Part shown: positions 8,341 through 17,548 of the stretch, piece by piece
Layout of the letters: the number at the start of each line of letters is the position of its first letter
Position numbering within the stretch: the stretch's first letter is position 1
Source: Nemertoderma westbladi
Lineage: Eukaryota > Xenacoelomorpha > Nemertodermatida > Nemertodermatidae
DNA: 23,853 nucleotides
Reading direction: 5' to 3'
NCBI GenBank assembly: GCA_032718475.1
Contig: JAUCBJ010005866.1
Coordinates: forward strand, 1-23,853
Program-made: the position numbers and the translations under genes
Notes under the pieces: model-generated
What the model was told of the DNA's origin: nothing
What the model saw: only the letters and a program-made list of their open reading frames with translations
The model's database searches: none

Positions 8341-8949
8341 GGGTATGTTATTACTACCCCTCCTTGGTGCAATCGCGAGCTATGTTGCACCAAGGTATCT
8401 GGTGTCTCTGTTTGAGACAATTGTGCTCTCTCTTCACACAATTTTTCACAACCTCACTCTAATCTACCTCACGGACCTCGCTGTCCCTTACTCTCTCTTT
8501 CACGGACCTCGTCGTCCCTTATTCTCTCTCCAGTCCCTTGGGACTCTTCCTCTCTCCCTGCTCTGCTCCAAACGCTTGAATTGTACTCCTCTCACTTCTA
8601 CGCATGTCAACACCTCCTCTTCATACTTCCCCCCGTTCTCCTATACTCAACCGATGTTTGGTTCTCCATCCCCTCCTGTCAGGCTCCCACATTCTCATCA
8701 GTGCGGTCGCACTTGAGAAATGGGATCCATCTAATGTCTCCACCTACCCCTGACGAGCCTCACCCTCCCCTTTTGTGCCGTCGCACTCAAGAAGCGTGAT
8801 TCGTCTAGTGTCTCGTCCTCCTGTCATAGTCAATTTGTCACCAGTCCCAGTAGTTAATTGGGAAAGGATATATATAGATGACTATAGAATTTATATTGGT
8901 TATATATTTATATTGATTAATTAACTACATATGTACATACTAATTGCAC
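8341..8949 (-). other. 3' non-coding part of the minus-strand retroelement
   Basis: The plus strand is C/T-rich here and no long frame is supported. A 31-bp direct repeat beginning CACGGACCTCG lies at 8470 and 8501. A pair near 8702 and 8781 shares GTGC(G/C)GTCGCACT and TCTAxTGTCTC. From 8860 to 8949 the DNA becomes AT-rich. Confidence 0.45.
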
Positions 8950-9612
8950 TTAATTATTTGCATTTAGAAGTTCGTATTTGCCTTCCAGATCGATGGTTGG
9001 TGTCCTTTTGGTATCCTTGCCAACTCCCCTGAGGAAATCCCCATAGGTCCTCGAATATGCTACCAACTTCTTCCACCTCTCGTAGGGTGTATCTACCTCT
9101 CTGTGCACTAGGTGTCAGCTATTGTAGTGCACCGACTCGCCCTTCAGCCCCGGGTGGTCTACAAGACCCTCAAAGGCCCCCTTAAAGGCTCTCCTGTGAT
9201 TTAGAGGTGCTCCTGATAGCAGAAACGCTGTCGGCTCTCTTCCGATAACCACGGCCATGAATAGGTTTAATAAACCTATCATTATCCAATCCTCCTGTAA
9301 GACATATCTCTTCTGATATATCATTATCGCTCCCCTTCGGATCTGATATATCTCCTGTTTATCTGGCCTCGCTCCCCATTTCAGTGAGTTCGTCAGTTCT
9401 GCTCCGTACTCCTCCTGGAACTTACCCCAGTCCATCGGCTTGTGGCAGACAAGGCCCATGAGCTGGTCCATCGCCACTGCTCCACAATGTCCTGTGCCCG
9501 CTCCGTGCTCCTCCCGGAACTTGCCCCAGTTCATCGGCTTGTGGCAGACAAGGCCCATGAGCTGGCCCATCCCGACTGCTCCACAATGTCCTGTGTTCTC
9601 TACCACCCCCAA
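8950..9612 (-). pseudogene. Unrecognised C-terminal frame with duplicated 33-residue units
   Basis: A minus-strand frame of about 165 codons (9612-9115) continues in the same frame past a TGA at 9115-9117 for a further 54 codons to a TAA at 8950-8952. The part after the TGA (HREVDTPYERWKKLVAYSRT and so on) has normal protein composition, so the TGA is probably a nonsense change. Near its start the unit GHCGAVxMxQLMGLVCHKPM-x-WGKF-x-EE is present twice, from an exact 99-bp DNA duplication (9401-9499 and 9500-9598). The frame lies downstream of the gag-protease region on the same strand and was presumably part of the same element. No family is recognised; it does not resemble reverse transcriptase or integrase. 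Confidence 0.4.
9401..9598. repeat. 99-bp tandem duplication
   Basis: GGCTTGTGGCAGACAAGG begins at 9437 and at 9536, and the flanking text GCTCCGT(A/G)CTCCTCC also repeats at the same 99-bp offset. The period is a multiple of three, so the minus-strand frame is kept. Confidence 0.92.
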
Positions 9613-9659
9613 AGTGCCAATTTTTCTTAATTTATTTTAATTTTACTTTTCTTATGTTC

Positions 9660-10260
9660 CCCCCTGTCTGTGCTATTATCCTATCTACCTTTCTACTTCC
9701 TTCTTACTATGTGTATGTACCCTACTACTACTATGGTATGCCTACATACCCTTTACTTTCTTACTACGTGGCGATCTCGGTGCCCACAACTTCTAACTTC
9801 TATGGTACTATGTACCCTTATACTGCTACTATGGTATACCTACATACCATACCCTTCACTCTCTTACTACGTGGCACTTTCGGTGCCCACAACCCCTCTG
9901 CTACTACTTCTATGGTATACCTACATACCATACCCTTCACTCTCTTACTACGTGGCGCTTTCGGTGCCCACAACCCCTCTGCTACTACTTCTATGGTATA
10001 CCTACATACAATACCCCTTTTTTTTCTTACTACGTGGCACCTGGAAAACCTCAGTGCCCACAACATCTAACTTCTACGGTACTATGTACCCTACTGCTAC
10101 TCCCATGGTATGCCTATATTCCACACTCCCTATTCTCTTACTACATGGCGCCTGGAAACCATCAGTGCCCACAACTTCTAACTCTTACGGTACTATGTAC
10201 CCTGCTACTACTCCCATGGTATGTTAATATACCACACTCCCTATTCTCTACTACTTAGTG
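9660..10260. repeat. 81-bp and ~110-bp minisatellite in the retroelement interior
   Basis: ATGGTATACCTACATAC recurs at 9831, 9912 and 9993, an 81-bp period, with ACTACGTGGC and GGTGCCCACAAC in each unit. A longer diverged unit, CTTCTAACTTCTA(T/C)GGTACTATGTACCC, appears near 9787, 10064 and 10174. Both strands stay open because 81 is a multiple of three. A minus-strand frame (9818-10066) repeats MVCRYTIEVVAEGLWAPK. The repeats continue into T-rich low-complexity DNA to about 10360. Confidence 0.9.
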
Positions 10261-10419
10261 CTACGTACTATCTACTACTATTACTTTCTACTTTTCTTTT
10301 CTACTTTCCACTTTCTACTTTATTATTTTCTTATTATTTATTTTTATATTTTATTTTTATGTCTGAGAAGGGCATCTCGCCCTCATTCCCACCCCCTTCA
10401 GTCCAACATATTGGATGAC

Positions 10420-11457
10420 TCAACTACCTATGGGCCATTCTTCCAGCAGGCAACTATCCCACTGCCCCCCTATAGGTCCTCTTAATCTTCGCCCCACTCT
10501 TCTTCTCAATTCCAACTCTTTTGGAATTGACCTTCCCTTCTCCTTCACCCTTAAGTCGAGTCTTTCCGTCATGTCACTGATCTCCCCGTGGTTGTCCCCT
10601 GGCGGCAAAGTGCCATCCTTCAACTTGTCTTCTTTTGGCGGTAGAATGTTGCCCCTCATGTCATTCTTACTGGTACATGCCACCTCTGCTGGCCTCCCCC
10701 TTAATATGTGTGCTGGCATTAAAGCCCCCGATGACCCACGGTCATCCTTTGGTACACGTAATGGCTTACCATTTAATGCCCCTTCGCACTCTTCGCACTT
10801 ATGCGTGTACAACACGCCCTCTCCCACTTTCCTGCCTCCTTTGTCACATTTCATCATGGGCTTCTCTGCCCCTGGTCTAATCTTCCCACATCCTCTCCCT
10901 TTCCACCTTGTCTTCTTACTTGACCTCCTCCCCACCAGTATGCCTCTCAACTGGACCGGTGTCTGTTCCGGACATCTCTCTGGACGCCTCGCTGTCCACT
11001 CTTCTCCATCCCCATACCGATGCTCCCCATTCTCGTCTGCCCTCGGCATCGTCTCCCCAAACACTACCCGTGGTGCCGTTCCTGGCTGCTTGCCCAGCCT
11101 GATCGTGCTTCCTGCGATATCCATCGCCAGCTCCTCATGCACCCAGGCCCGCTTGCCGGGTTTATCCCAGAAGTCTCTCGCCCCACTGGCCATCATCACT
11201 CTCCCGCCCAACCAGTCCGTATCTGAGTGGCCGATCCTCTCAATGGGCGGCATCTCCCCAAACTTGTCGTCATCTTCCTCCCTCGCTGGGAGTGGATCCA
11301 GACCCGGTAGCCCGGTAGATCCACTGTGCCTCTTTCCGCCTCGGTTTCCACTCGTAACTTTCCACCCTTCTTGCTCCCTTGGTCTCTTCCTTGCAAAATC
11401 GCCCTCAGAGCCTCCTGGTATGGGCATCACTTGCAATCCCGATGTCGACTGTTTCAT
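10420..11457 (-). CDS. Unrecognised 345-codon frame after the protease region
   Basis: This ATG-initiated minus-strand frame overlaps the end of the protease-region frame by 53 bases in the +1 frame, the place where an element's pol would follow. The product is rich in Arg, Gly, Glu and Lys, with a CEEC pair in the string YTHKCEECEGALNGKPLR and LMPAHILRGR further on. The latter faintly recalls the PxTPxHLLxGR string near the end of BEL/Pao integrases, but nothing else supports integrase. No reverse transcriptase motifs are present. The opposite strand is also open for 365 codons, so base composition alone could explain part of its length. It may be a real element protein, a captured sequence, or a decayed fragment. 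Confidence 0.3.
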   Translation of the reverse strand: MKQSTSGLQVMPIPGGSEGDFARKRPREQEGWKVTSGNRGGKRHSGSTGLPGLDPLPAREEDDDKFGEMPPIERIGHSDTDWLGGRVMMASGARDFWDKPGKRAWVHEELAMDIAGSTIRLGKQPGTAPRVVFGETMPRADENGEHRYGDGEEWTARRPERCPEQTPVQLRGILVGRRSSKKTRWKGRGCGKIRPGAEKPMMKCDKGGRKVGEGVLYTHKCEECEGALNGKPLRVPKDDRGSSGALMPAHILRGRPAEVACTSKNDMRGNILPPKEDKLKDGTLPPGDNHGEISDMTERLDLRVKEKGRSIPKELELRRRVGRRLRGPIGGQWDSCLLEEWPIGS

Positions 11458-13348
11458 TGATACCCTCCGTCCATCCCAGTTCCTCCCCCAGAAACTTGCC
11501 CGAGCTTGCTGATCCCCACCTTAGCTCGTCCAAGTCCTGGGCTTCGAACCTATACTCCTTGTTTTCTTCCTCGGCCTGCTTCTCGTATGGGTCCTCCCCA
11601 TCACCTGTTTCTGGTTTCTCCTCTGCTCCCTCATCCTCCACTTCTCTCATTGTGCCTGCGAACATGCACCCTGACGATTCCAACACGCTGAACGGAATTC
11701 TAGACTTGATTGGGCCGCTGAGTGTCCATCCAAATGGCGTGGAAATCGCCATTGAGCCTCTCTCTCCATCATCTCCGAATCGGCAGGAAAACCTCCTGTG
11801 GGCTGTCGGGCAGTCCATTCCGACTATGAGAGATACTTTCAGGACGTCCAGTTCGGGCACGGAGAAATCGATATTGTCCAGGTACTGGTAATGTTCGACC
11901 TCGCTCTTCGTGGCTCGCCTGGCATTAATATTAATTGATTCTACTATTTGAATGGGATCGATGGTTACCCCATAATCCTACCCTGGCGCTATCGCTGATA
12001 TCTTACAACGCCCCGTTCTCATCCTAAAGACTTCGTCTTTACTCGAGATAGTGGTCACCGCCATCTTGCTTGGCCTCGTTCGTAACCCTATCTTTTTGGC
12101 TACCCAACCCTCCGTTAGCGTGAACGCTGCTCCACCATCGATCAACATTAGTGTTGTAACCGATAGCCCGTCCTCTCCTGTTATTCTCACTGGTACTATT
12201 TCGAGTAGTACCATTCTCTTTCTCTTTGCTCCCATCGTGCTCGTAGCCATAGTTTGGCCTCCAGTCTCATCAGTCTCGTCGTGTTCTATCGATGTTTCTC
12301 TACACTCTCTGAATCTGTGTCCTTCTACCACGCATCGATGACATAGTCCATTTATATCCACATAGGCTACCCGATCTTGTTTAGGCAATGCTTGCCAATG
12401 CTTACAATTCATGGTGTTGTGGATTCCATCTCTATGCAATTGACATTTGTATCCTGGATTGTAGCGTTCCTTGTATAGCCCTTCACATATCGCGCATAGG
12501 TTCACATCTACCGGTTTATTGTTTTGGTTATTTGGACTTGGCCTACTGGGTATGTTGGGATTATATTTATTTGTGTTGTTATTTTGTTTCTGTCCCTGCC
12601 ACGGTGTGGCCCTACTCCCAGCTATCTGTGGACTTGTAGTCCCCTGCATGGCCGCATGTGGTAGCGACTGTCTCACTCTCGGGAATGCATCTGCCGGATT
12701 ATGTTCGGGTTTAGGCCTGTTGTATTCAGCTTTCGGCACCTTCCCCAAACTCTCCTCGCTGTAGACTGGGTCTGTAATCAACTCCACCTCATAGTTAAGG
12801 AAGTTTGACATATCTTCTAGGCCTGGCTCCGCACCCTTCTTCTCCCGGGTGGAGAAGGCGATCTTTCTCCATTTGTTTCTTAGCCAGATGGGTAGTGCCT
12901 TCACTATTGTGGTGATGTTATTCGATGCGTTGAGTTTGTAGGGTGCATCCAAGGTCTTCAGCACAATCAGCGCCTTTTCAACTTTATTCGCGAAAGTCTT
13001 GATGCTGACAGGGTTATCCTGTAGTCCACCTGATGTTATTCCCCTCAAGGTTTGTTGGATGGTCTTAGCAGGATGTCCGAATTCCCTGTCTAGGGCCTGC
13101 CATGCTGTCGTGAATCCACCCTCGATACCTTGGTACTGCCTCACGATGTCATATGCTGGCCCCCCTGTGTAAACTTGTAAGTATTTTAGGCACTCCGCCT
13201 GAGTCAGATTCTTTGTCAATATCTCATTGCTGTACATACGCCGGAATTGCAGATATTCCTCCAGTTTGCTTCCATCGAATTTAAATGGCTCCACTGGTGG
13301 CAGCTCGATCCTGGTCTTAAGCACGTCGATGAGTGTCGCCATTCCCAT
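11405..13348 (-). pseudogene. BEL/Pao-type Gag and protease-like polyprotein, one internal stop
   Basis: From the ATG at 13346-13348 the frame gives 456 residues, a TAG (11978-11980), then about 190 more in the same frame. Residues 14-200 match the DUF1759 type of BEL/Pao Gag (RIELPPVEPFKFDG, then ECLKYLQVYTGGPAYDIV and AWQALDREFGHP). A Cys/His cluster follows (C285, C288, C302, H305, H310, C315) and then a CCHC knuckle (C336-x2-C339-x4-H344-x4-C349), as in nucleocapsid proteins. A protease-like (DUF1758) region starts at LMLIDGGAAFT, with DGG in place of the usual DSG or DTG. Past the stop it continues with VGMDCP and FGWTLSGPI, the typical end of that domain. The frame is open upstream to about 13460 without a further ATG. 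The single stop could be decay or readthrough. Confidence 0.82.
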
Positions 13349-13655
13349 TGCTTGTACTTCTAATGGGCTCGATGGATGCTGTACAGATTGCCCTGTTGCT
13401 GGGTGCGGTTCGCCCGTCAGGCCTGTCGACCTCTTCTGCGTTGGATGGATATATCATTGGGGGTAACAGTCCCCTCCATATCTCCGTATCACACGACTTA
13501 TTGGGGTTGATGTTACCATGTTAGGGCCCATACATCTATTGGCAATAGCTCCCCCCTCCCCTGGGTATATGTTATATCCTTGCATACTATAGTCATACTG
13601 GTGTGCAGGTACCAGTATAGGCCTATCCAGTATCCACTTCTATGTGTATGTATGT

Positions 13656-14220
13656 CTACTTGTATGTATGCAGCGCAGCGATTTCCGGATCTAATCCTGT
13701 AGTCCGCGCTACCCTATCGCCTACACTATGTGCAGTAAGGCCTACATTATGTCCTGCAGTCTGCCTGTGTCCTTCCGGACCGAAGTTTAATCTTCTCGAG
13801 AATTGCAAGAAGTCCTCCCCGTGACTACCGTACTCTCGATTGGCAGCTATGTTCTGTTGGGAAGTTTCTCTTCGATCTCCTCTCCTGTCGTCGTCCTCAC
13901 ACCGGTACATCCTGTACCCTTCTCCCGGTGTGTGGTATATCTCACCAGGCTACGTCTCTCCGGGGCGACGGCAATCTCCTAGAGTTCGACCCCACCGACT
14001 ATCTAACTCCATCTCTTCTACCGACGGTTCACTCTCCGTCCTTCCTCTCTGGTTGCTCGTAGCAACACTTCTTCTATTCTCTTCACTTCTTCTCTCTTCA
14101 GTGTAGTGATCCCCCTCGTGAGATCTTGCTTCGACCTCCTGGATAAACTCCACTGTTCTTCTTCCGTCTTCCGACTGGGCTCGATGTCTTCTTGCTCACC
14201 CGCTCATGGCGCCAACCACT
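13656..14220 (-). pseudogene. Arg/Glu-rich region upstream of Gag, with in-frame stops
   Basis: One minus-strand frame runs from about 14340 to 13656, broken by a TGA near 14193 and a TAG at 13947-13949. It reads EFIQEVEARSHEGD, then SEPSVEEMELDSRWGRTLGDCRRP, stop, PGEIYHTPGEGYRMYR, and FSRRLNFGPEGH. The same strings occur in the plus-strand copy at 1-360, where the TAG position is CAG, so the stop is a point mutation or a recoded site. Between 13655 and 13462 the frame is lost before Gag begins. The function is unknown; composition suggests a disordered, charged leader. Confidence 0.55.
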
Positions 14221-14319
14221 CTTTCTCTACCCGGTTGGATGCTCCTGGGGATACTCGCAATCCCCCTACTATTCTCCATCGTCGGGTGCCGCGGTTCACC
14301 TGAAACACCCCGCGCACTA

Positions 14320-14940
14320 TCCGCCAACGCTTGTGGGACATTCTCTGCCCCCCCTCCCTCTCGCCACTAATTTCTCGTGGTGGGGTGCCCATAGCACCCC
14401 CCCCCCCCCCAATTCGCCACCTCTTACGTCGCTACGTCCTACTTCGCTTCTATGCCCCTCTCTATTCGATGCACTATCTCTACCCTGGCTGGGTCTACTC
14501 ACCCCTGCTTCTCCCTGTGCGACTGCGTGGCCTTGCAGGCTCTTGCTGGCCGGACCACCTGTCTCCCCTAAGTTTGTATTAATTGCACCGTTATTGATAA
14601 TATTATTTTGATTAATTTCCTCTGGGTTATTATCTAACGTAATATTGTTACCTAAATTATTTAAATTATTTTGTTCAGAATTAGGGTTATTATTTGGATT
14701 ATTTTGCACATTTAAATTGGAATTATTATTTGGATTATTTTGCACATTTAAAATATAATTATTTGGATTATTTTGCACATTTAAATTAGAATTATTATTA
14801 CCGGGTAAAATATTATTTCCTGCAACAAAGGTTTGATTAGGGTTGTCTATTACGGTACTATTAATATTAATTCCTTCTAACGTATTATTATTACCCCCCC
14901 CCCCCCCCCTGCCCGTACGGCTACACCAGTCCTGGGTCTG
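14320..14940 (-). pseudogene. Asn-rich low-complexity segment of the retroelement leader frame
   Basis: In the same minus-strand frame as the coiled-coil segment before it, after a TGA at 14941-14943, the DNA encodes a poly-Gly run (from 16 G at 14894-14909) and then many NNPNN and NVQNNPNN units, followed by a Gly/Arg-rich end with a second G run (14397-14410). The frame stops at 14317-14319. The G runs vary easily in length and probably explain why the frame changes beyond about 14400. The repeating 24-30 bp ATT/AAT-rich units show it has expanded by slippage. Confidence 0.5.
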
Positions 14941-15466
14941 TCATCCGGTACCTCTAAGTGGGGTATTAACAAATGTTTCCATTACTTCTGGTTCCTCGTA
15001 AATACTACCCGAACCAGCCTCACTCTCAGATATTCCCAACTTCACCAGTTCTAACCAGCGCTTTTGCTTTGCCTGGTATTGCATAAGTCCCCTCAACCGG
15101 GTATGCATATCATCCCGTATACGCTTTCCCGCTCTCTCTCTCTCTCTGTCCTCTATCAAACTTTGTTTCGCTAACTCTGCCTCCCTTGCCTCCCACTCTC
15201 TATGCTCATTCACTTCTCTTGCCTCTCGCTCTTTCCGCTCGTTTTCTATTCTCGCCTCCCATTCCTCACACTCTTTACGCTCACTCATCTCTCTTTCCTC
15301 CCGCTCCCTGCAGTTTCTCGCCACCCTCTTGGCTCTCTCTCTACATTTCCTCGCTAACTCTCCCTCTCTCTCTCATAATGCAGTTCCCTCGTCTAGTTGC
15401 CTCTCTAACTCCTTCTTATCCAGAGCCACTATGTTTGTTTGTTTTGTTTGTGTTCCTTGATGGCCT
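14941..15466 (-). pseudogene. Charged coiled-coil N-terminal region of the retroelement
   Basis: A minus-strand frame open from just after a TAA near 15465 encodes IVALDKKELERQLDEGTAL, an in-frame TGA near 15376, then a long Glu/Arg/Lys-rich helix with few hydrophobic residues (repeated EREERE, EWEARIENERKER and EWEAREAE strings), ending with LRGLMQYQAKQKRWLELVKLGIS. The pattern suggests an extended single helix or coiled coil. A short stretch in another frame just upstream reads KYLPDPKAIKEHKQNKQ, so a frameshift near 15425 is likely. The region begins about 190 bp inside LTR copy B, fitting the start of the element's first gene. Confidence 0.5.
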
Positions 15467-15660
15467 TAGGGTCTGGAAGATATTTAGGGCTTAATGTCCT
15501 GATTCTATTTTTTTTTTTTTTTGTAGTTAAAGGTTGTAAGACTCTATTGTTTACCTTAAAGTTAATATATACATCACAACCGCCTGTTAGTCAGTATGTC
15601 AGTACATTCAATTATCACAGTTTGTTGTTGACTGTCTGTTGTTGTTGGTGAGTTTATGAC
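15467..15660 (-). other. 5' untranslated leader of the minus-strand element
   Basis: This stretch lies between LTR copy B and the first coding frame. It contains a run of about 16 A on the minus strand (15511-15526). No primer-binding site starting with TGG was found next to the LTR. Confidence 0.4.
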
Positions 15661-16326
15661 TGTGACGGGATCCTAAGATCCCGACCGGGTTAGATTTGTA
15701 CGCATCACCGTTCTGCTGGGCAGTTGTACTAAGTCGCTTTGGCCGAAGGCCGTCGGGGAAAATGATAGAGTTTCTGTTTCTCAATATTTAATACTCCGAA
15801 CGATAATAGCACAATCAGTATGTAATGGGTATCACGATAACACAGATATAACAGCAGAAATGCACAGATTAATTGGTGATGTTAGTGGCGGTGATAGTCG
15901 TAAACTATGACCGGTCTGCAACTGTATAACTATAATGAACTGACCGGTAAATCAGTAATGCAGAATAATATATGATTGATACACACAGATATTTGTTTCA
16001 CCTCTTACTGTACCTATCATGCTGCTTGCATGCTTTCCTATCTCTAATCACGTGCTTCTCTCCCTGCTATTGGCTAATACACTAATTGTCACTTTGGCAC
16101 TCCCTGTGAGTGTTTCCCCCCGCTGCTAGCCTCTACTAGCTGTATTATCTCCGAGGTGGTTTGACTTCTCACCTCTCTCTGTGGCTTTATGGCTTGTGTC
16201 GCCCCCCCCCCCCCCCCCCGAAGTTGGTTATGAGGTGAGATTATTATTGGTAATCTCGTATCCCCATCTATATTGATAAAATGCCACTGGTCCCATTTTC
16301 TGGTGGGTAATGTAATGGAATTGAAT
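15661..16326 (-). mobile_element. LTR copy B (5' LTR of the minus-strand element)
   Basis: The 666-bp segment opens TGTGACGGGATCCTAAGATCCC and matches copies A and C almost throughout, including GGCTTGTGTCG plus 18 C (16202-16219). It stops at GGAATTGAAT, about 11 bp short of the CCGCTTACA end of copy C, and joins DNA like 4363 onward, so its outer edge is truncated or rearranged. In minus reading its inner edge, GGATCCCGTCACA, is followed by the element leader. It shows the LINE-free site. Confidence 0.85.
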
Positions 16327-16328
16327 CT

Positions 16329-16729
16329 AAAAATAATTTATATTATAATTATAAAAACTAGCTCGTATAAAAGCAGTTAGTAAGTCGTTCGTATGAGTTA
16401 CTAAGTCGTTCGCACGAGTTAGTTAAGTCGTTCGCACAACTTAGTATGTCGTTCGCACGTCTTAGTATGTCGTTCGCACGACTTAGTAAGTCATTCGCAC
16501 GAGTTAGTATGTCGTTCGCAAGAGTTTTTTAAGTCGTTCGTACAACTTAGTATGTCATTCGCACGACTTAGTAATTCGTTAGCACGACTTAGAATGTCGT
16601 TCGCACGAGTTTGTTAAGTCGTTCGCACGACTTAGTAAGTCGTTCACACGACTTAATAAGTCGTTCGCACATCATTCGCACAAGTTAGCGAAAAAAAATT
16701 TATTTTCTCATGTGCCTTTCTGGACTCCG
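16329..16729. repeat. Second copy of the hairpin-array DNA element, left end deleted
   Basis: After 36 bp matching 4363-4398, the sequence jumps to the hairpin array (16376-16690, about fifteen 21-bp units). It then follows the first copy through the right terminal repeat (16709-16729) and the flanking TACATTGGTA (16730-16739). About 530 bp, including the left terminal repeat, are missing. Confidence 0.85.
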
Positions 16730-16739
16730 TACATTGGTA

Positions 16740-17548
16740 TTACACAAACATTAAATTAATGGGGTTGGGGTTTACTGCCCATATATAATGCCAAGGTTGT
16801 CCAGCGCACTTTAGCTTAGTGATCTTATATTTCCAATAGCTAAACATTCAAGAATATAATATATTTGTTATGTTATCATATAAAACAGAGGGTTGCGAAA
16901 GCATACCATCCAAATTTCGCAACTCTCTAAAGTTCTAGAATTTCTAAACAGTAATAAAATTGATAGCATGCTTTGGAGGAACGAAAATTAAAATTAAAAA
17001 TATATTACTAAGACAATTTGACGAAATGTATGATTTTTCGAATTACATGAAATTTCCATTGTGTTTACTACATGTATGTAAGCCTAATCTAAACCCTCAA
17101 ATTAGTTAGTAAATTCTGGCTGAATGGCCTATAGTTTAGGACGCCTATTTGTTAAATTTACTTACTGGGGGTGCTATTTTAAAATTAAATTAGGAATTTC
17201 TAGATAACTAAATGATGTGTTACTATCGATTCAACATTTACTATACACCATCTCCCTTTACAACAACCATTTTTGCGGTCGGAGCATCCCACCACCCCCC
17301 CCCCCCCCCCCCTAATTGATTTCAAAATTCAATAAAATGCTATGAAATTTGGTATGATGATAGATCACCACCTTTTCTTACTGCTGGCCTGGCCAGATTT
17401 TTCAATTTCTCAGTTATTTCCATACAACAAGCCCTTAAAAAATGTCAATTTTGCAATGTTTAACCACCACCGCAGACTTTATTTTTCGTCTTTGGAATGT
17501 AATCTAGATATCATTAGAAACGCCTTCATCTGCAGATTCCAAATCAGA
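16740..17548. repeat. Duplicated spacer, second copy
   Basis: The stretch is nearly identical to 5321-6127. It includes 18 C at 17295-17312 and ends in the same TCAGA before an LTR. No gene was recognised. Confidence 0.85.

Noticed and set aside
8227-8799. Three overlapping plus-strand open frames after LTR copy A
   Set aside because: They are Ser/Pro/Leu-rich translations of C/T-rich DNA in the 3' non-coding part of a minus-strand element.
9654-10258. Tyr/Leu/Thr-rich plus-strand open frames
   Set aside because: They are translations of the 81-bp minisatellite and pyrimidine-rich DNA. The period being a multiple of three keeps them open.
10415-11512. 365-codon plus-strand open frame
   Set aside because: It is antisense to the minus-strand frame at 10420-11457 and to the end of the protease region. 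It is Ser/Pro/Leu-rich, as expected from the C-rich strand, and nothing in it resembles a known protein.
12051-12764. Plus-strand open frames opposite Gag
   Set aside because: They lie antisense to a frame with clear Gag and zinc-knuckle motifs.
14195-14215. TGGCGCC on the minus strand as a primer-binding site
   Set aside because: It is about 1.4 kb inside the element from LTR copy B, within a region homologous to coding sequence, so it does not adjoin an LTR.
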